In this document: one piece after another, positions 39,945-41,387 of the stretch
How positions within the stretch are numbered: the stretch's first letter is position 1
Layout: each line of letters starts with the position of its first letter
The notes under the pieces: generated by a model
The model's input: the letters and a program-made list of their open reading frames with translations, nothing else
Databases searched by the model: none
What the model was told of the DNA's origin: nothing
NCBI GenBank assembly: GCA_946412015.1
Contig: CAMKGA010000013.1
Coordinates: forward strand, 1-41,387
Length of the DNA stretch: 41,387 nucleotides
Source: an uncultured Caryophanales bacterium
Lineage (GTDB): Bacteria; Bacillota_I; Bacilli_A; RF39; UBA660
Direction: 5' to 3'
Made by a program: the position numbers and the translations under genes

Positions 39945-41102
39945 TTATTTTTTTGTCATTCTTTTTGTAATAATCTTTTCAAGCGTTTCATCATTGATAC
40001 TAGAATTATTAGTAAAATATTGTTTTACATCATTTAAAATACTGCTAATATCATATTTTGAGATATCATAATTCATTTTTTCCATTTTATTTATAATGGC
40101 ATTCTTTCCAGAATGAATACCTATTACTATGTTATCTGTATAAACGCCATAATCTTTAGGATTTATTATTTCATATGTTTGCTTATTATTTATTACCCCT
40201 GCTTGATGAATTCCTGCTTCATGTTTAAATGCATTAGCTCCTACTATTGGTTTATTATTTTGTACATATGAATTTGTAATTTCTTGAACACATTTACTTA
40301 TTTCCATTATCATTTTTTTATTAATTGTAGTTTTCGCTTTAAAGTAATCGTATCTTGTATCAAGAGAAGCAACAATCTCTTCTAATGCAGCATTTCCAGC
40401 TCGCTCTCCTATACCGTTAATTGTACATTCTACTTGATCTGCACCTAGAATAATAGCAGATAGCGAATTAATGGTTGCTAAACCTAAATCATTATGACAA
40501 TGAACAGATAAACATACATCATTAATATACTTACTATTTTTTTTAATATATTTTAAAAATTTCATAAATTCAAATGGTACTGTATATCCTACAGTATCTG
40601 GTATATTTATTGTAGTTGCACCAGAACTAATTGCAATATCTATTATTTCTACTGCAAAATCTTTATCAGTTCTTGTTGCATCTTCTAGTGAAAATTCTAT
40701 ATCATCACACTTACTTTTAGCATAACTAACATATTTTTTTACAATTTTTTTTATTTCTTCTTTATTCTTTTTTAATTTATATTTCATATGAATATCTGAT
40801 GTAGCTATAAATGTATGTATTCTTTTATTTTTAGCATCTTTTATAGCTTCATAAGCTAAATCTATATCATTTTTATTACAACGTGCAAGTGATGTAACAG
40901 TACTATTATTTACTACTTTAGATATTTCTTTTATTGCCTCAAAATCATTTTGACTGCTAGCAGCAAACCCTGCTTCTATTATATCTACCCCCATCATATC
41001 AAGTTTTTTTGCAAGGGTAACTTTTTCATTAATGCTCATAGAGCACCCTGGTGATTGTTCACCATCTCTAAGTGTTGTATCAAATATTTTTATTTTTCTC
41101 AT
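39945..41102 (-). CDS. leuA: 2-isopropylmalate synthase, short form (start MRKIKIFDTT)
   Basis: KIFDTTLRDGEQSPGCSM, SVHCHNDLGLATINSL, INGIGERAGNAALEEIV. Confidence 0.9.
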   Translation of the reverse strand: MRKIKIFDTTLRDGEQSPGCSMSINEKVTLAKKLDMMGVDIIEAGFAASSQNDFEAIKEISKVVNNSTVTSLARCNKNDIDLAYEAIKDAKNKRIHTFIATSDIHMKYKLKKNKEEIKKIVKKYVSYAKSKCDDIEFSLEDATRTDKDFAVEIIDIAISSGATTINIPDTVGYTVPFEFMKFLKYIKKNSKYINDVCLSVHCHNDLGLATINSLSAIILGADQVECTINGIGERAGNAALEEIVASLDTRYDYFKAKTTINKKMIMEISKCVQEITNSYVQNNKPIVGANAFKHEAGIHQAGVINNKQTYEIINPKDYGVYTDNIVIGIHSGKNAIINKMEKMNYDISKYDISSILNDVKQYFTNNSSINDETLEKIITKRMTKK

Positions 41103-41122
41103 AATCTCTCCTCCATACAAAA

Positions 41123-41158
41123 AGCCTACTACTATAAAAATTTGTATAGTAATAGGCT
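41123..41158 (-). terminator. Attenuator terminator upstream of leuA (segments C:D)
   Basis: agcctattactata / tatagtagtaggct 14-bp stem (one G-U) followed by TTTTT. Confidence 0.85.
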
Positions 41159-41184
41159 AATAACAATAAATATACATGCAAAAA

Positions 41185-41253
41185 CTACCTATTACTATTC
41201 AGTCGTAATAATAGGCATAAGAGATTATTTAAATTAGTAAAATAATTATACAT
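41185..41253 (-). CDS. Leucine-rich leader peptide MYNYFTNLNNLLCLLLRLNSNR
   Basis: 22 codons, 7 Leu (TTA CTC TTA CTA TTA TTA CTG); lies between promoter and attenuator; in-frame alternative ATG at 41262. Confidence 0.8.
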   Translation of the reverse strand: MYNYFTNLNNLLCLLLRLNSNR

Positions 41254-41279
41254 AAGTATCATCTCTTTTCTTACATAAG

Positions 41280-41308
41280 AATATATCACTAATTAATATT
41301 TATGTCAA
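41280..41308 (-). promoter_or_regulatory. Promoter of leu leader/leuA (TTGACA-17-TATATT)
   Basis: Seen directly on minus strand. Confidence 0.8.
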
Positions 41309-41387
41309 TTGTATTTGATAATATTTGTTTATTATGGTATTGCATTCTAAAAACATAAATAAAAAACAAGAAGTTGTATATTCTTGC

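Noticed and set aside
41197-41218. Short ORF MPIITTE as the leuA leader peptide
   Set aside because: The overlapping frame MYNYFTNLNNLLCLLLRLNSNR has the Leu run, is longer and terminates at segment B as an attenuator requires.
1-41387. CRISPR array
   Set aside because: No regularly spaced repeat/spacer pattern and no Cas genes seen; the repeats present are TR/VR, ppdK-tail copies and short tandem repeats.
1-41387. tRNA or rRNA genes
   Set aside because: No GGTTCGAATCC-type T-arm or rRNA-like GC-rich block recognised on either strand.

Overview
Low-GC Bacillota-like chromosomal window, coded almost entirely on the minus strand. (1) 1-10.8 kb is an accessory island downstream of ppdK: regulators, nitroreductase, Mg P-type ATPase, XRE+BRO pair, MazG, an IS1634-like element and a phosphoesterase. 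Its modules are punctuated by degenerate copies of the ppdK 3' end (peptide AQAAIKAKKN), which suggests serial integration at that site. (2) 13.56-17.13 kb is a complete diversity-generating retroelement (DGR), read on the minus strand as: prepilin-like target with C-terminal VR, hairpin-rich spacer, MutS-domain-I-like ORF, Avd-like ORF, DGR-type reverse transcriptase, TR. TR and VR differ almost only at coding-strand adenines. (3) 17.3-41.1 kb is largely core genome: xerD-like, trmR-like, mltG, ruvX, ireB, sigK, ileS, divIVA, sepF, ezrA, rpsD, priA, pgi and leuA. Notable regulation there includes a T-box that drives a Ca2+/Na+ exchanger and ileS together, an IleRS with GIHH in place of HIGH, and an unannotated Leu-rich leader peptide with a four-segment attenuator upstream of leuA. 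All calls come from reading sequence and supplied translations; no database search or folding program was run.
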